Of a stretch of 14,934 bases of DNA, positions 1 to 6,504 are shown one piece after another (the first letter of the stretch is position 1; every line of letters starts with the position of its first letter). The position numbers were made by a program, and so were the translations under genes. The stretch is from an uncultured Muribaculaceae bacterium (GTDB taxonomy: Bacteria > Bacteroidota > Bacteroidia > Bacteroidales > Muribaculaceae): the NCBI GenBank assembly GCA_910578305.1, contig CAJTQH010000002.1, positions 69,704 through 84,637 on the forward strand, given 5' to 3'. The notes beneath the pieces were generated by a model. It was not told where the DNA came from. It saw only the letters and a program-made list of their open reading frames with translations, and ran no database searches.

Positions 1-819
1 GTGCGTATCGTAGCCCTCCCCGACGAAAACGTCACCCTGACACTGCTCGGCCACGACATGGCCGAAGCATCAGTCAGCGGATCGCCATTCATGCAGAGTG
101 TCGCAGACTTCAACCGGGCCTTACGCAGATACTCCGCCGACTCGCTGGCCCGCATAGCCGATAGCGGAAAGCGGACTATGGAATTTTATCGGTTCAAGCA
201 GGACTACATCCTGTCACACCGCAACGACGACATCAGCGTGTGGATACTAAACATGCCCGTAGCCATGTGCGCGCAGGTCATCGACAGCATCTCCCCCGAA
301 GTGCGCAGTGGATTTCTGGCGCCTATGTACACCCGCGCGGCCGAAAACGTTGCCGACTATCGACGCACGCTCATAGCCCGCGAAGCCATCGCGCCGGGCA
401 ATATGGCACCGTCGTTCACCCTGCCCGACATATCCGGCCGCATGGTGTCGCTCGAATCACTGCGAGGCCGGTGGGTGCTTCTCGACTTCTGGGCTACATG
501 GTGCGGATGGTGCATCAAAGGATTTCCTGAAATGCGTCAGTTCTCTCAGGAACACTCCGCACAGTGCGCCGTAGTCACCATCGACTGCCGCGAAAGCCGC
601 GAAGTATGGGCCGACTACGTATCATCGCACTCCATGCCGTGGATCAACCTGTGGATCGATCCCTCGGCCGATACCAATCCCATGCGGAGCTACGCCGTAG
701 AGTCACTCCCCACCAAAGTGCTCATCGACCCCGAAGGCAAAATCCGCCTGGTTGTCAACGGCCACACCGACAACTTCTTCCTCGAAGTAAAATCCCTCAT
801 CACCTCCTCGTCCCTGTAG
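1..819 (+). CDS. TlpA-like thioredoxin-fold thiol-disulfide oxidoreductase (5' truncated by window)
   Basis: The reading frame is open from the first base, so the GTG there is probably an internal Val codon and the real start lies upstream. Residues 1-130 are a mostly helical region of the kind found before the thioredoxin domain in Bacteroidota TlpA/AhpC-like proteins. Residues 131-272 are a thioredoxin fold: the entry motif GNMAPSFTLPDISG, the active site WATWCGWC (Cys168 and Cys171) and a later cis-proline segment ESLPTKVLID. Both redox cysteines are present, so an active periplasmic disulfide reductase is expected; the signal peptide or lipobox would lie in the missing part. The substrate is unknown. 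The gene is convergent with the FGE-domain gene and shares the hairpin at 886-936 with it. Family certain, specific role not. Confidence 0.88.
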   Translation: MRIVALPDENVTLTLLGHDMAEASVSGSPFMQSVADFNRALRRYSADSLARIADSGKRTMEFYRFKQDYILSHRNDDISVWILNMPVAMCAQVIDSISPEVRSGFLAPMYTRAAENVADYRRTLIAREAIAPGNMAPSFTLPDISGRMVSLESLRGRWVLLDFWATWCGWCIKGFPEMRQFSQEHSAQCAVVTIDCRESREVWADYVSSHSMPWINLWIDPSADTNPMRSYAVESLPTKVLIDPEGKIRLVVNGHTDNFFLEVKSLITSSSL

Positions 820-885
820 ACTTAGGCTATACCTTTGCGACCACTCCCCCTATGAGCGCAGCGGCATCCAACTGAAACACGCCAT

Positions 886-936
886 AAAAAAAGGCCGAAT
901 CGGTTCTTTACACTCATTGTAAATACTAAATTCGGC
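886..936 (-). terminator. Rho-independent terminator for the leftward FGE-domain operon
   Basis: Two nested stems are visible. The outer arms are GCCGAAT (894-900) and ATTCGGC (930-936); the inner arms are TTTACA (907-912) and TGTAAA (918-923). On the minus strand the hairpin is followed directly by a T-tract (AAAAAAA on the plus strand at 886-892), as expected for a leftward intrinsic terminator about 100 nt past the stop at 1041. The plus-strand side is less T-rich, so termination from the left is less certain. The remaining intergenic sequence (820-1040) shows nothing else. Confidence 0.65.
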
Positions 937-1040
937 ATTTCTCCCTTAAAAGGCGGTTTCGAGTTCTGATACAACCTAAAACTCAGGATTTATGTCTGTT
1001 TACAATCTTTTCATCGTATCCACGTCTAAATAATGTAAGC

Positions 1041-2213
1041 TCAAAAAACGAGGCGCAAGCCGAGGCCTCTGTGGCGGACGAGTATGCCATTAGGGCTGCG
1101 ATAAGCCGAACGGCAGCCACGCGCATTGCATTCCCAGCTGCCGCCACGAGCGATTCGACAAGAGTCGCCATCACGATAGCTACTGTAATTACGGCTCCAG
1201 AGATCTGATGTCCATTCCCACACGTTGCCGCTCATGTCGTATATTCCAAGTTCATTAGCCTGCTTTGTGCCTACAGGATGAGTGGTGTCGCCGGAATTGT
1301 TTTTGTACCAGCCTAAATAATACAGATAGTTGCCGCCGCTGTACTTATAGCCACGCGAACGGTTGCCGCCTCGGGCGGCATACTCCCACTCGGCTTCGGT
1401 AGGCAACCGGAACTGACGTCCGGTAAGCTGACGAAGCCGTTCGCAGAAAGCCTGGCACTCTGCCCACGACACTTGCTCCACAGGCAGATTACCGCCACGG
1501 AAATACGATGGATTGCTGCCCATCACAGCGAACCATAGATCCTGTGTCACCTCCGTGCGGCCGATATAGAATGTGGCTACATTTTCGGCATGCACAGGCT
1601 TTTCATCACTCCTTGCCTCCGAATCCGACGCCCCCATCATAAACGAGCCGCCTTCCACGCGCACCATCTCAAATGTCACGCCATTGACAGTAAAGGTCTC
1701 TATATCGCCTCCGGATCCGGGTGCGGCTGCCGAACCAATACTCTGACCGCCCATAGCGTTGGCCCGACCGGTCAGAGCATTGGCTATCTTCTCGGCAAGT
1801 GCCACAAGTTCCGGCAACGATCCGACAGCCGACGAACTGTTGGTCGACACCATGATTTCGCCGGTCTCCACATCTATCAGCCGGGCATCGGCATAGAGTT
1901 CGTTGAACACCTCCTGAAGATTGGCCACAGCCACATATTTCACACCAAGCATCTGTCCGATCTTCGCTATGGTACGGTCGCTCACCATGCCGCTTGTCTG
2001 CATGCCAAGTTCTTTCTGAATCTCGCGCATGAAATCGGCCGAGCGCTCTACAGCCGAATACTTGGGGCTGAGCGTGATCTTTTCGACCATCTTGGAGCCG
2101 ATCACATATTTTATCTCGTCGTCGATATTTTTTCCGGTCACATACACGGCAAGTTTCTTCTTACCGCCTGTCGGCTGCTGTGCCGACAGGGTGCAGGGCA
2201 CCGACAAGAGCAA
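1041..2213 (-). CDS. Secreted CsgG/LpoB-like protein fused to a formylglycine-generating-enzyme (SUMF1) domain
   Basis: The N-terminal part (to about residue 150) is a CsgG/LpoB-like domain clearly paralogous to the upstream gene product: both share QTSG, an IG-x2-MGV/LGV-x-YV strand and a V/L-E-T-G turn. Residues about 175-390 are an FGE/SUMF1 fold: MVRVEGGSFMMGA, RLPTEAEWEYAARGG, YDMSGNVWEWTSD, ARGGSWECNARGC and the end GLRLVF. Cys362 and Cys367 have the five-residue spacing of the copper-binding catalytic pair of true FGE enzymes, although many bacterial relatives lack it. The coordinates given use a TTG start, but that would cut the signal peptide. In-frame codons upstream encode KILFLLFSLLLSV and the frame is open to about 2270 with only ATC (2243) or ATT (2249) as candidate initiators. 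The gene therefore probably begins there, overlapping the upstream stop codon. Possible roles: envelope scaffold, or oxidation of a cysteine in a partner protein. Confidence 0.8.
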   Translation of the reverse strand: MLLSVPCTLSAQQPTGGKKKLAVYVTGKNIDDEIKYVIGSKMVEKITLSPKYSAVERSADFMREIQKELGMQTSGMVSDRTIAKIGQMLGVKYVAVANLQEVFNELYADARLIDVETGEIMVSTNSSSAVGSLPELVALAEKIANALTGRANAMGGQSIGSAAAPGSGGDIETFTVNGVTFEMVRVEGGSFMMGASDSEARSDEKPVHAENVATFYIGRTEVTQDLWFAVMGSNPSYFRGGNLPVEQVSWAECQAFCERLRQLTGRQFRLPTEAEWEYAARGGNRSRGYKYSGGNYLYYLGWYKNNSGDTTHPVGTKQANELGIYDMSGNVWEWTSDLWSRNYSSYRDGDSCRIARGGSWECNARGCRSAYRSPNGILVRHRGLGLRLVF

Positions 2214-2244
2214 CGAAAACAGCAGAAAAAGTATTTTCGTGATG

Positions 2245-2721
2245 TTAATTTGTTGTTCTGGAGTAAAATCGATAGGCTATTGTGTTGGCCATGCCCTTGA
2301 ATGTGCTGAGATCTTCCATCTGCCGCGAATCGGTCACGGTCTTGATGATCTGTCCGGTCTCGAGATTCACTATGCGGGCCGTCATCACCACCTCGTCGCA
2401 TACCACATCGATGTTAACAAGCGTAACATAGTCCACGCCCATACGCGCTCCTATGGCACGGATCTCACTTACAGGGACGTTGCCCGATGTCTGAAAATCG
2501 ATTTCACGGTTGAGTCTGTTGATAAAGGCATTGTTGCGCTCAAACACAACAAATGATTTGTTGCCCGACAGACGCTGGAGAAAAGCCGATTCGACAAGAT
2601 TGCGTGCTTCGGGAGTTACCGAACCGAAAACATTGACAGCCATTGTAAGTTTAGCGGCTGACGCGCCCACCTGCATTGATGCCAGCAGGCAGACCACAAA
2701 CAGAAACAAAATTTTTTTCAT
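2245..2721 (-). CDS. Secreted CsgG/LpoB-like protein
   Basis: This encodes 158 residues starting at the ATG at 2721 (MKKILFLFVV). A longer in-frame start at 2751 would put ten extra residues before an obvious signal peptide, so it is rejected. A type I signal peptide (K-K, hydrophobic core, cleavage near GASA/A) is followed by one small alpha/beta domain with the same pattern as the N-terminal half of the next gene: FVVFER near the start, FQTSG in the middle, then IGARMGVDYV, ARIVNLETGQII and a final helix. This pattern resembles CsgG/LpoB-type periplasmic domains, which bind envelope partners. No lipobox cysteine is seen. The stop at 2245-2247 overlaps or touches the likely start of the FGE-fusion gene, so the two are probably translationally coupled. 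The family is inferred from pattern, not a search. Confidence 0.7.
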   Translation of the reverse strand: MKKILFLFVVCLLASMQVGASAAKLTMAVNVFGSVTPEARNLVESAFLQRLSGNKSFVVFERNNAFINRLNREIDFQTSGNVPVSEIRAIGARMGVDYVTLVNIDVVCDEVVMTARIVNLETGQIIKTVTDSRQMEDLSTFKGMANTIAYRFYSRTTN

Positions 2722-3134
2722 AGCAAAACCATTGCATATTTCCGACCGCATACTCCCTGTGCAGGTCTGTTATAAAAATGCAAAGCGTGAGAGTCCTTAC
2801 CATGTCACTCGTCCCACGATAGGAGGCCTTCGCATTGCCCGAAACAGTAGAACGAGCAACAGATTGCAGAAGCCTCACGCAAATATGATATATGCGCAAA
2901 TCTCCGCCGATGCTCACGCACCTGCGGGATCTTGATATAACATATCCACATAAGCCATCTACTGTTGCCACATCCCTGACTGTTTCTGAAAGTTGCGAAG
3001 TTTCCTATCGTCAAGAAAGTGCGCTAAAGTAAACGCCTTTTTTCATTATGTCGCGGCATGCCGCAATGGCAAGCCAAAGTTGCCGACCCACCCTCAGATT
3101 CCCGACCGGGCCTCTGCATAGCGGTCTGCATCCG

Positions 3135-3164
3135 CAAAAGTAATAAAAATTTTTGACTCGCAAA
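3135..3164 (-). promoter_or_regulatory. Possible leftward Bacteroidota promoter
   Basis: On the minus strand a perfect -7 box TACTTTTG (plus-strand 3135-3142) lies 18 nt after a TTTG -33 box (3161-3164). Spacing in the other promoters here is 19-20, so this is slightly short. It points towards the CsgG-like operon, whose ATG is over 400 nt away; no better match was seen nearer the gene. Confidence 0.35.
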
Positions 3165-3215
3165 CAGATATGCGTTATAAATAGACTCCGGAGCCAATGA
3201 CGCATACGGGCATAT

Positions 3216-3257
3216 AACAAAAATCAATGCTCCCGCCGGTTTTGCGGAAGCATTGAT
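3216..3257 (-). terminator. Rho-independent terminator of the Gly/Pro-rich repeat protein gene
   Basis: A perfect 9-bp outer stem, ATCAATGCT (3223-3231) with AGCATTGAT (3249-3257), is extended across one mismatch by an inner CCGC (3233-3236) with GCGG (3244-3247) around a short loop. Read leftward, the stem is followed by TTTTTG (plus-strand CAAAAA, 3218-3223). It lies about 24 nt past the stop codon at 3281, the classical position of an intrinsic terminator. Confidence 0.8.
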
Positions 3258-3280
3258 GTGTAAGCTGTATGCGATCGGCC

Positions 3281-4183
3281 TCAGTTACCGTAAGTGAGCA
3301 CTGTGAAATAGCGGAATCCGCTTGGCGTGTTCATCATGGTGTATTGCAATGACACATAGTCACCCGAATAACCAAACCACGTAGCCGACACTTCATTGCC
3401 GTTGTTAGTCGAACCCACCGGAGTTCCGTAACGCGAGCATAATGTGGAGTACACATTATAATATCGGCCCATATCATATCGCACGGTTGAGTCGAAAAAT
3501 TGCGACCGTACCAGTGCGCCGCCGGCATTGAAATACAGCGTGGCATCGTCCCACGCATAGCCCAGTTCTCTCACACCGCGCAGATACACCTCACGCTGTC
3601 CGTATCCGTCAACATTGTATCCGTTGCTATAGAGATTGTCGAGAGCCGATCCGATAGCAATACCGAATGTAAGGCCGAGTACATCGGGCATCAGAGGACG
3701 ATTGTACACCGGGCGCCATCCGGGAGGAGGTACCGGACGAGTCCACACACCATATATCGGACGCATAGGCCGTGGTGGAGGAGCCAATGTAGGCGGACGA
3801 TGTGAAATACCCGGACGCACCGGTCGGGTGCCATGCTGCGGCGGACGCGGAGCCACAGGCTTCACATGACCGCCACCGCCGGGACGGGTGCCCGGGTGGT
3901 TCGGACGTGTTGGCACGTTATGGTTGCCGCCGCCATTGCCGCCGGGACGGGTATTGCCCGGATTGTTCGGACGCGTTGGCGCGTTATGGTTGCCGCCGCC
4001 ATTGCCGCCGGGACGGGTATTGCCCTGCCCCGGACGTGTATTACCGCCACCACGGCCCGGACGCTGTGCCGATACCGAAGTATTTCCCTGATTTCCACCC
4101 CTGCGGCTCTGAGCATCCACCTGTGGAGCCATAAGTAATCCGCTCATCAGAGCCACCATCACGCAAGTAAATATCTTTTTCAT
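3281..4183 (-). CDS. Secreted protein with Gly/Pro/Arg/Asn-rich repeats and a conserved-looking C-terminal domain
   Basis: Encodes 300 residues from the ATG at 4183 (MKKIFTCVMVALMSGLLMAP); the in-frame ATG at 4213 would add ten residues ahead of a clear signal peptide and is not used. Cleavage is likely near VDA/Q. Residues about 25-110 are low-complexity, rich in Gly, Asn, Arg and Pro, with a 22-residue unit (NTRPGGNGGGNHN plus a PTRPN tail) repeated twice almost perfectly. A proline/arginine-rich linker (PRPP, RPVRP, PPPRP) follows. The last about 130 residues are different: LGLTFGIAIGSALDNLYSNGY, then a tyrosine-rich beta region ending in FRYFTVLTYGN, which probably folds. I do not recognise this domain. 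The basic, flexible N-terminal part suggests an envelope- or periplasm-exposed protein, possibly binding acidic polymers; that is a guess. The gene appears monocistronic, with its own terminator. Confidence 0.78.
   Translation of the reverse strand: MKKIFTCVMVALMSGLLMAPQVDAQSRRGGNQGNTSVSAQRPGRGGGNTRPGQGNTRPGGNGGGNHNAPTRPNNPGNTRPGGNGGGNHNVPTRPNHPGTRPGGGGHVKPVAPRPPQHGTRPVRPGISHRPPTLAPPPRPMRPIYGVWTRPVPPPGWRPVYNRPLMPDVLGLTFGIAIGSALDNLYSNGYNVDGYGQREVYLRGVRELGYAWDDATLYFNAGGALVRSQFFDSTVRYDMGRYYNVYSTLCSRYGTPVGSTNNGNEVSATWFGYSGDYVSLQYTMMNTPSGFRYFTVLTYGN
3901..4026 (-). repeat. 66-bp tandem coding repeat, two copies
   Basis: Copies begin at 3901 and 3967. Over the first 59 bases they differ at two positions, and the second copy is interrupted after about 60 bases. 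One unit encodes 22 residues. A shorter, more diverged piece of the unit lies just before (about 3881-3900). Near-identity at DNA level, including third codon positions, points to recent duplication by slippage or unequal recombination. Confidence 0.85.
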
Positions 4184-4318
4184 AACGCAAGATTTTACAA
4201 CTGTTTTTATCAAAGTATACCATAAAGACGCTTTCGATCAATAAAAGTTTAACGTCATATCTTCTATTTTCGTCTTTTAATCCAATAATATTCCTATTAC
4301 GGAAAACTGCAAATAAAA

Positions 4319-4350
4319 TTTGGATTGCACCGACGTAATCATTAACTTTG
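4319..4350 (+). promoter_or_regulatory. Bacteroidota promoter of pyrE
   Basis: A TTTG -33 box (4319-4322) is followed 20 nt later by a perfect -7 box TAACTTTG (4343-4350). The transcript should start near 4357, leaving a leader of about 68 nt before the pyrE ATG at 4425. The leader contains no hairpin I can see. Confidence 0.75.
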
Positions 4351-4424
4351 CATGGGGAAAAGGTAGCAAGTACCACACACCCGCTATACATACCTTGACA
4401 TACCATAATCATACAACCACCATT

Positions 4425-5072
4425 ATGAAACAGTTAGACAGACTTTTAGCCGAGAAACTTCTTAAAATAAGTGCCATCAAACTCCAACCGGAACATCCGT
4501 TTACATGGGCATCAGGATGGAACTCTCCTATCTACACCGACAATCGCAAGACTCTGTCATATCCCGAAGTACGCAGTTTCATCAAAGTCGAGATGTGCCG
4601 TCTGATTATGGAAAACTTCCCACAGCCCGACGCCATAGCCGGAGTAGCCACCGGAGCCATTGCCATGGGAGCGCTTGTGGCCGACACACTCGGACTTCCC
4701 TACGTGTACGTGCGTTCGACTCCAAAGGACCACGGCCTTGAAAACCTCATAGAAGGCAACCTTAAGCCCGGACAGAAAGTGGTGGTCATCGAAGATCTCA
4801 TTTCCACAGGCGGAAGCAGTCTCAAAGCCGTTGAAGCCATACGCGCCGCAGGTTGTGAGGTTGTGGGTATGGCAGCCATATTCACCTATGGATTCCCCAT
4901 CGCCGTGAAGCGGTTTAAAGACGCCAACGTGGACATCTGCACTCTCAGCAACTACAATTCCATGCTTGAGGCCGCACTTGAATCAGAATATATCCACGCT
5001 GACGATCTCGAAACTCTCAAAGAATGGCGTCGCGATCCCGCCAACTGGACTCCGGCCGGGCAAAACGACTAA
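4425..5072 (+). CDS. pyrE: Orotate phosphoribosyltransferase
   Basis: PyrE makes orotidine 5'-monophosphate from orotate and PRPP, the fifth step of UMP synthesis, in the cytoplasm. The 215-residue protein has the normal family length. Visible motifs: the substrate-loop start FTWASGWNSPIYTDNR (26-41), GVATGAIAMGALVA (73-86), the flexible catalytic loop VRSTPKDHGLENLIEG (96-111, with Lys101 and His103) and the PRPP-binding motif VVVIEDLISTGGSS (119-132) with the acidic pair Glu123-Asp124. The ATG at 4425 is chosen because upstream in-frame sequence would begin ahead of the predicted transcription start. The SRPBCC gene follows after 30 nt, so the two are likely co-transcribed. Confidence 0.97.
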   Translation: MKQLDRLLAEKLLKISAIKLQPEHPFTWASGWNSPIYTDNRKTLSYPEVRSFIKVEMCRLIMENFPQPDAIAGVATGAIAMGALVADTLGLPYVYVRSTPKDHGLENLIEGNLKPGQKVVVIEDLISTGGSSLKAVEAIRAAGCEVVGMAAIFTYGFPIAVKRFKDANVDICTLSNYNSMLEAALESEYIHADDLETLKEWRRDPANWTPAGQND

Positions 5073-5102
5073 ACATCAACATACACGCATCCGAAATCAG
5101 AC

Positions 5103-5525
5103 ATGGCCAAATACAAAGGAACAGCTGTGACCGTCAATCATCCCGCACAGCAGATTTTCGACAAAGTAAGCGACTTCAGCACTTTTCAGGAACGCATCGA
5201 CCAATTGCCCGATGACGCTCGTCAAAAACTTCCTGAAGTACGTTTTACGACCGACACCATCACCATCAACGCTCCGGCCGTAGGCGAACTCACCTTCAAG
5301 GTAGTTGAGCTTGTAAGCCCCGTGCTTATGCGCATGGTTGCCGAAAACGCACCCGTTCCCATCAACATCAATATCAATCTGACCCCCGTCTCCGACGAAT
5401 CCACCGAAGTGGTCACAGAACTCGACGTGGAAATCCCGGCTATGCTACGTCCGCTCATAGGCAACCGCATGCAGGAAGCCGCCGACAAATTCGGCAAATT
5501 GTTCGGGAACCTGTTTGGCAACTGA
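5103..5525 (+). CDS. SRPBCC (START-like) family protein
   Basis: A 140-residue protein without signal peptide. It begins like many SRPBCC proteins: a first strand (GTAVTVNHP), then a short helix with AQQIFDKVSDFSTF, then alternating strands, and ends in a long amphipathic helix (LIGNRMQEAADKFGKLFGNLF) that would close the hydrophobic pocket. Such proteins bind small hydrophobic ligands or act as helpers of other proteins; no ligand can be inferred. It sits 30 nt after pyrE and 38 nt before the lipoprotein gene, with no promoter-like box in between, so it is likely the middle gene of an operon. Confidence 0.8.
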   Translation: MAKYKGTAVTVNHPAQQIFDKVSDFSTFQERIDQLPDDARQKLPEVRFTTDTITINAPAVGELTFKVVELVSPVLMRMVAENAPVPINININLTPVSDESTEVVTELDVEIPAMLRPLIGNRMQEAADKFGKLFGNLFGN

Positions 5526-5563
5526 TTTCACATCAAATCACACACATCCTCTCCCCGCATCAA

Positions 5564-6076
5564 ATGAATCTGCGTAAACATTTGCGTAACCTCACAGTCA
5601 TGACAGCGATAGCTGTCATGACTTCTTCTTGTGAGTCCATCGACGACCAACGCATACCCCCTGCCAACGTAAACATAGTGTTCCGCACTATCGGCGACTG
5701 GCAGATATACGGCATCAGCGGAGCCGGACAATACAAACAATTTATCCGTTCCGAAAAACAACCGGCCGGATACCCCTACGGAATGTCGGAATACACCGGC
5801 TTCGGAGGACTCCTGCTCACATGTGATCCGAATGGCGAATATCTCGTCTACGATCTGGCATGCCCGGTGGAAGTCAAACCCACCGTAAGAGTCGAGATCG
5901 ACTCTGAAAACCCGTTGGCCGGCGTTGCTCGTTGCAATAAATGCGGAAGCACCTACAACCTCTTCGGCTACGGAGCTCCACTATCCGGCGAAGCCCTATC
6001 CGCCAAATACGGCCTCCAGAAATATCACATAGCCGTCGGCACCGCATCCACGCCATACGCCATCATCACCCGCTGA
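5564..6076 (+). CDS. Lipoprotein with a Rieske-like domain carrying altered ligands
   Basis: The 170-residue protein has a lipoprotein signal peptide with Cys23 in VMTSSC, so the mature protein should be anchored in the membrane, probably facing the periplasm. The region 87-145 resembles a Rieske domain: LVYDLACPVEV (Cys100) is placed like the first Cys-x-His box, and RCNKCGSTYNLFGYGAPLSGEA (Cys124, Cys127) like the second Cys-x2-His box with its following G-S-x-Y/F and glycine turns. In the first box His is replaced by Val and in the second by Cys. This would leave three cysteines, so a classical 2Fe-2S Rieske cluster is unlikely; it may bind zinc, another iron-sulfur type, or no metal. A strong hairpin lies inside the signal-peptide codons. 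Probably the last gene of the pyrE cluster. Confidence 0.7.
   Translation: MNLRKHLRNLTVMTAIAVMTSSCESIDDQRIPPANVNIVFRTIGDWQIYGISGAGQYKQFIRSEKQPAGYPYGMSEYTGFGGLLLTCDPNGEYLVYDLACPVEVKPTVRVEIDSENPLAGVARCNKCGSTYNLFGYGAPLSGEALSAKYGLQKYHIAVGTASTPYAIITR
5596..5623 (+). promoter_or_regulatory. Perfect 12-bp inverted repeat within the signal-peptide codons
   Basis: AGTCATGACAGC (5596-5607) and its exact reverse complement GCTGTCATGACT (5612-5623) flank the four-base loop GATA. The hairpin starts 32 nt after the ATG of the lipoprotein gene and is followed by the pyrimidine-rich run TCTTCTTGT. It could slow ribosomes, affect mRNA stability or act as a weak attenuator; the function is unknown. Confidence 0.6.
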
Positions 6077-6193
6077 CCACGCTCCTTAATGAATCGGACG
6101 GTCTGAGCTTCATCATTCAACTGTGAATAGCGTTTGTTCCATCGCCCCTGAATGCGTATCAATCCTTTAATATCAGACGAGCAAACCATTTTG

Positions 6194-6343
6194 TCAGAAA
6201 AGGAATCCATCGAGCGTGAATAATTCAAACTGACCTTTGTCTTCCGTATAGGTGATCATCATAATAATGGTCAGAAGAACTCCGCAATACAGCCCCCCGA
6301 CGGCAAGCCATATCAGCGCATGATTGTGGTTTTTTGCTTTCAT
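6194..6343 (-). CDS. Small single-span membrane protein (49 residues)
   Basis: An uninterrupted frame runs from the ATG at 6343 to TGA at 6194. The protein starts MKAKNHNHALIW, has one hydrophobic segment of about 22 residues (IWLAVGGLYCGVLLTIIMMITY, roughly residues 11-32, shown here split by its Gly-Gly at 16-17), then an acidic tail (TEDKGQFELF). A positive N-terminus, one span and a polar tail are what a genuine small membrane protein looks like, and the frame fills an otherwise unexplained gap. No consensus promoter was seen for it. It lies between the lipoprotein gene and the WYL regulator, on the opposite strand from both. No family recognised. Confidence 0.5.
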   Translation of the reverse strand: MKAKNHNHALIWLAVGGLYCGVLLTIIMMITYTEDKGQFELFTLDGFLF

Positions 6344-6454
6344 AAGTCCGTGTTTTTGGGTTAATATTATAGATTTAATGTGTCCTGCCTTGTCATTCTG
6401 AATTATCGATTAATCCAATCACAATGCAAAGCAAAACAATCGATATGCAACCAA

Positions 6455-6485
6455 TTTGTGCAGCATCTGAAATTATTTAATTTTG
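6455..6485 (+). promoter_or_regulatory. Bacteroidota promoter of the WYL regulator gene
   Basis: A TTTG -33 box (6455-6458) lies 19 nt ahead of a perfect -7 box TAATTTTG (6478-6485). The start would be near 6492, giving a leader of only about 13 nt before the ATG at 6505. The TGCGCA palindrome found between the two rtcB genes is absent here, so no direct autoregulation through that site is visible. Confidence 0.7.
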
Positions 6486-6504
6486 CAAATAAAATTTCTA
6501 CACC

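Larger units (their letters stand above)
2722..3280. other. Long intergenic region without a convincing gene
   Basis: All six frames give only short, low-quality reading frames with no recognisable domain, signal peptide or plausible start. The stretch holds the terminator of the gene at 3281-4183, a possible leftward promoter (3135-3164) and an isolated 12-bp palindrome GCGGCATGCCGC (3053-3064). If the promoter at 3135-3164 serves the CsgG-like gene, its leader would be about 400 nt, which would be unusually long. No tRNA cloverleaf was recognised by eye. Confidence 0.5.

Noticed and set aside
1590..2300. 236-codon plus-strand frame
   Set aside because: It lies opposite the FGE-fusion gene, has His/Arg-rich shadow composition and no domain; the minus-strand motifs are unmistakable.
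2651..3014. Minus-strand frames of 69-106 codons in the long intergenic region
   Set aside because: No plausible start, hydrophobic pattern or motif; composition looks random.
3053..3064. Palindrome GCGGCATGCCGC
   Set aside because: A single 12-bp palindrome with no promoter or partner copy nearby; too little to call a site.
3862..4138. Several overlapping frames of about 67-110 codons on both strands
   Set aside because: They are shadows of the GC-rich 66-bp coding repeat and share its periodicity.
4184..4240. Possible leftward promoter with TATACTTTG before the repeat-protein gene
   Set aside because: The TA and TTTG are three bases apart instead of two and no -33 box is present, so it is not listed as a feature.
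6025..6228. 67-codon minus-strand frame that looked vaguely like a transposase remnant (RWNKRY, VRFIKERG)
   Set aside because: It runs antisense into the lipoprotein gene, has no transposase catalytic motif, and no terminal inverted repeats or target duplication are visible.
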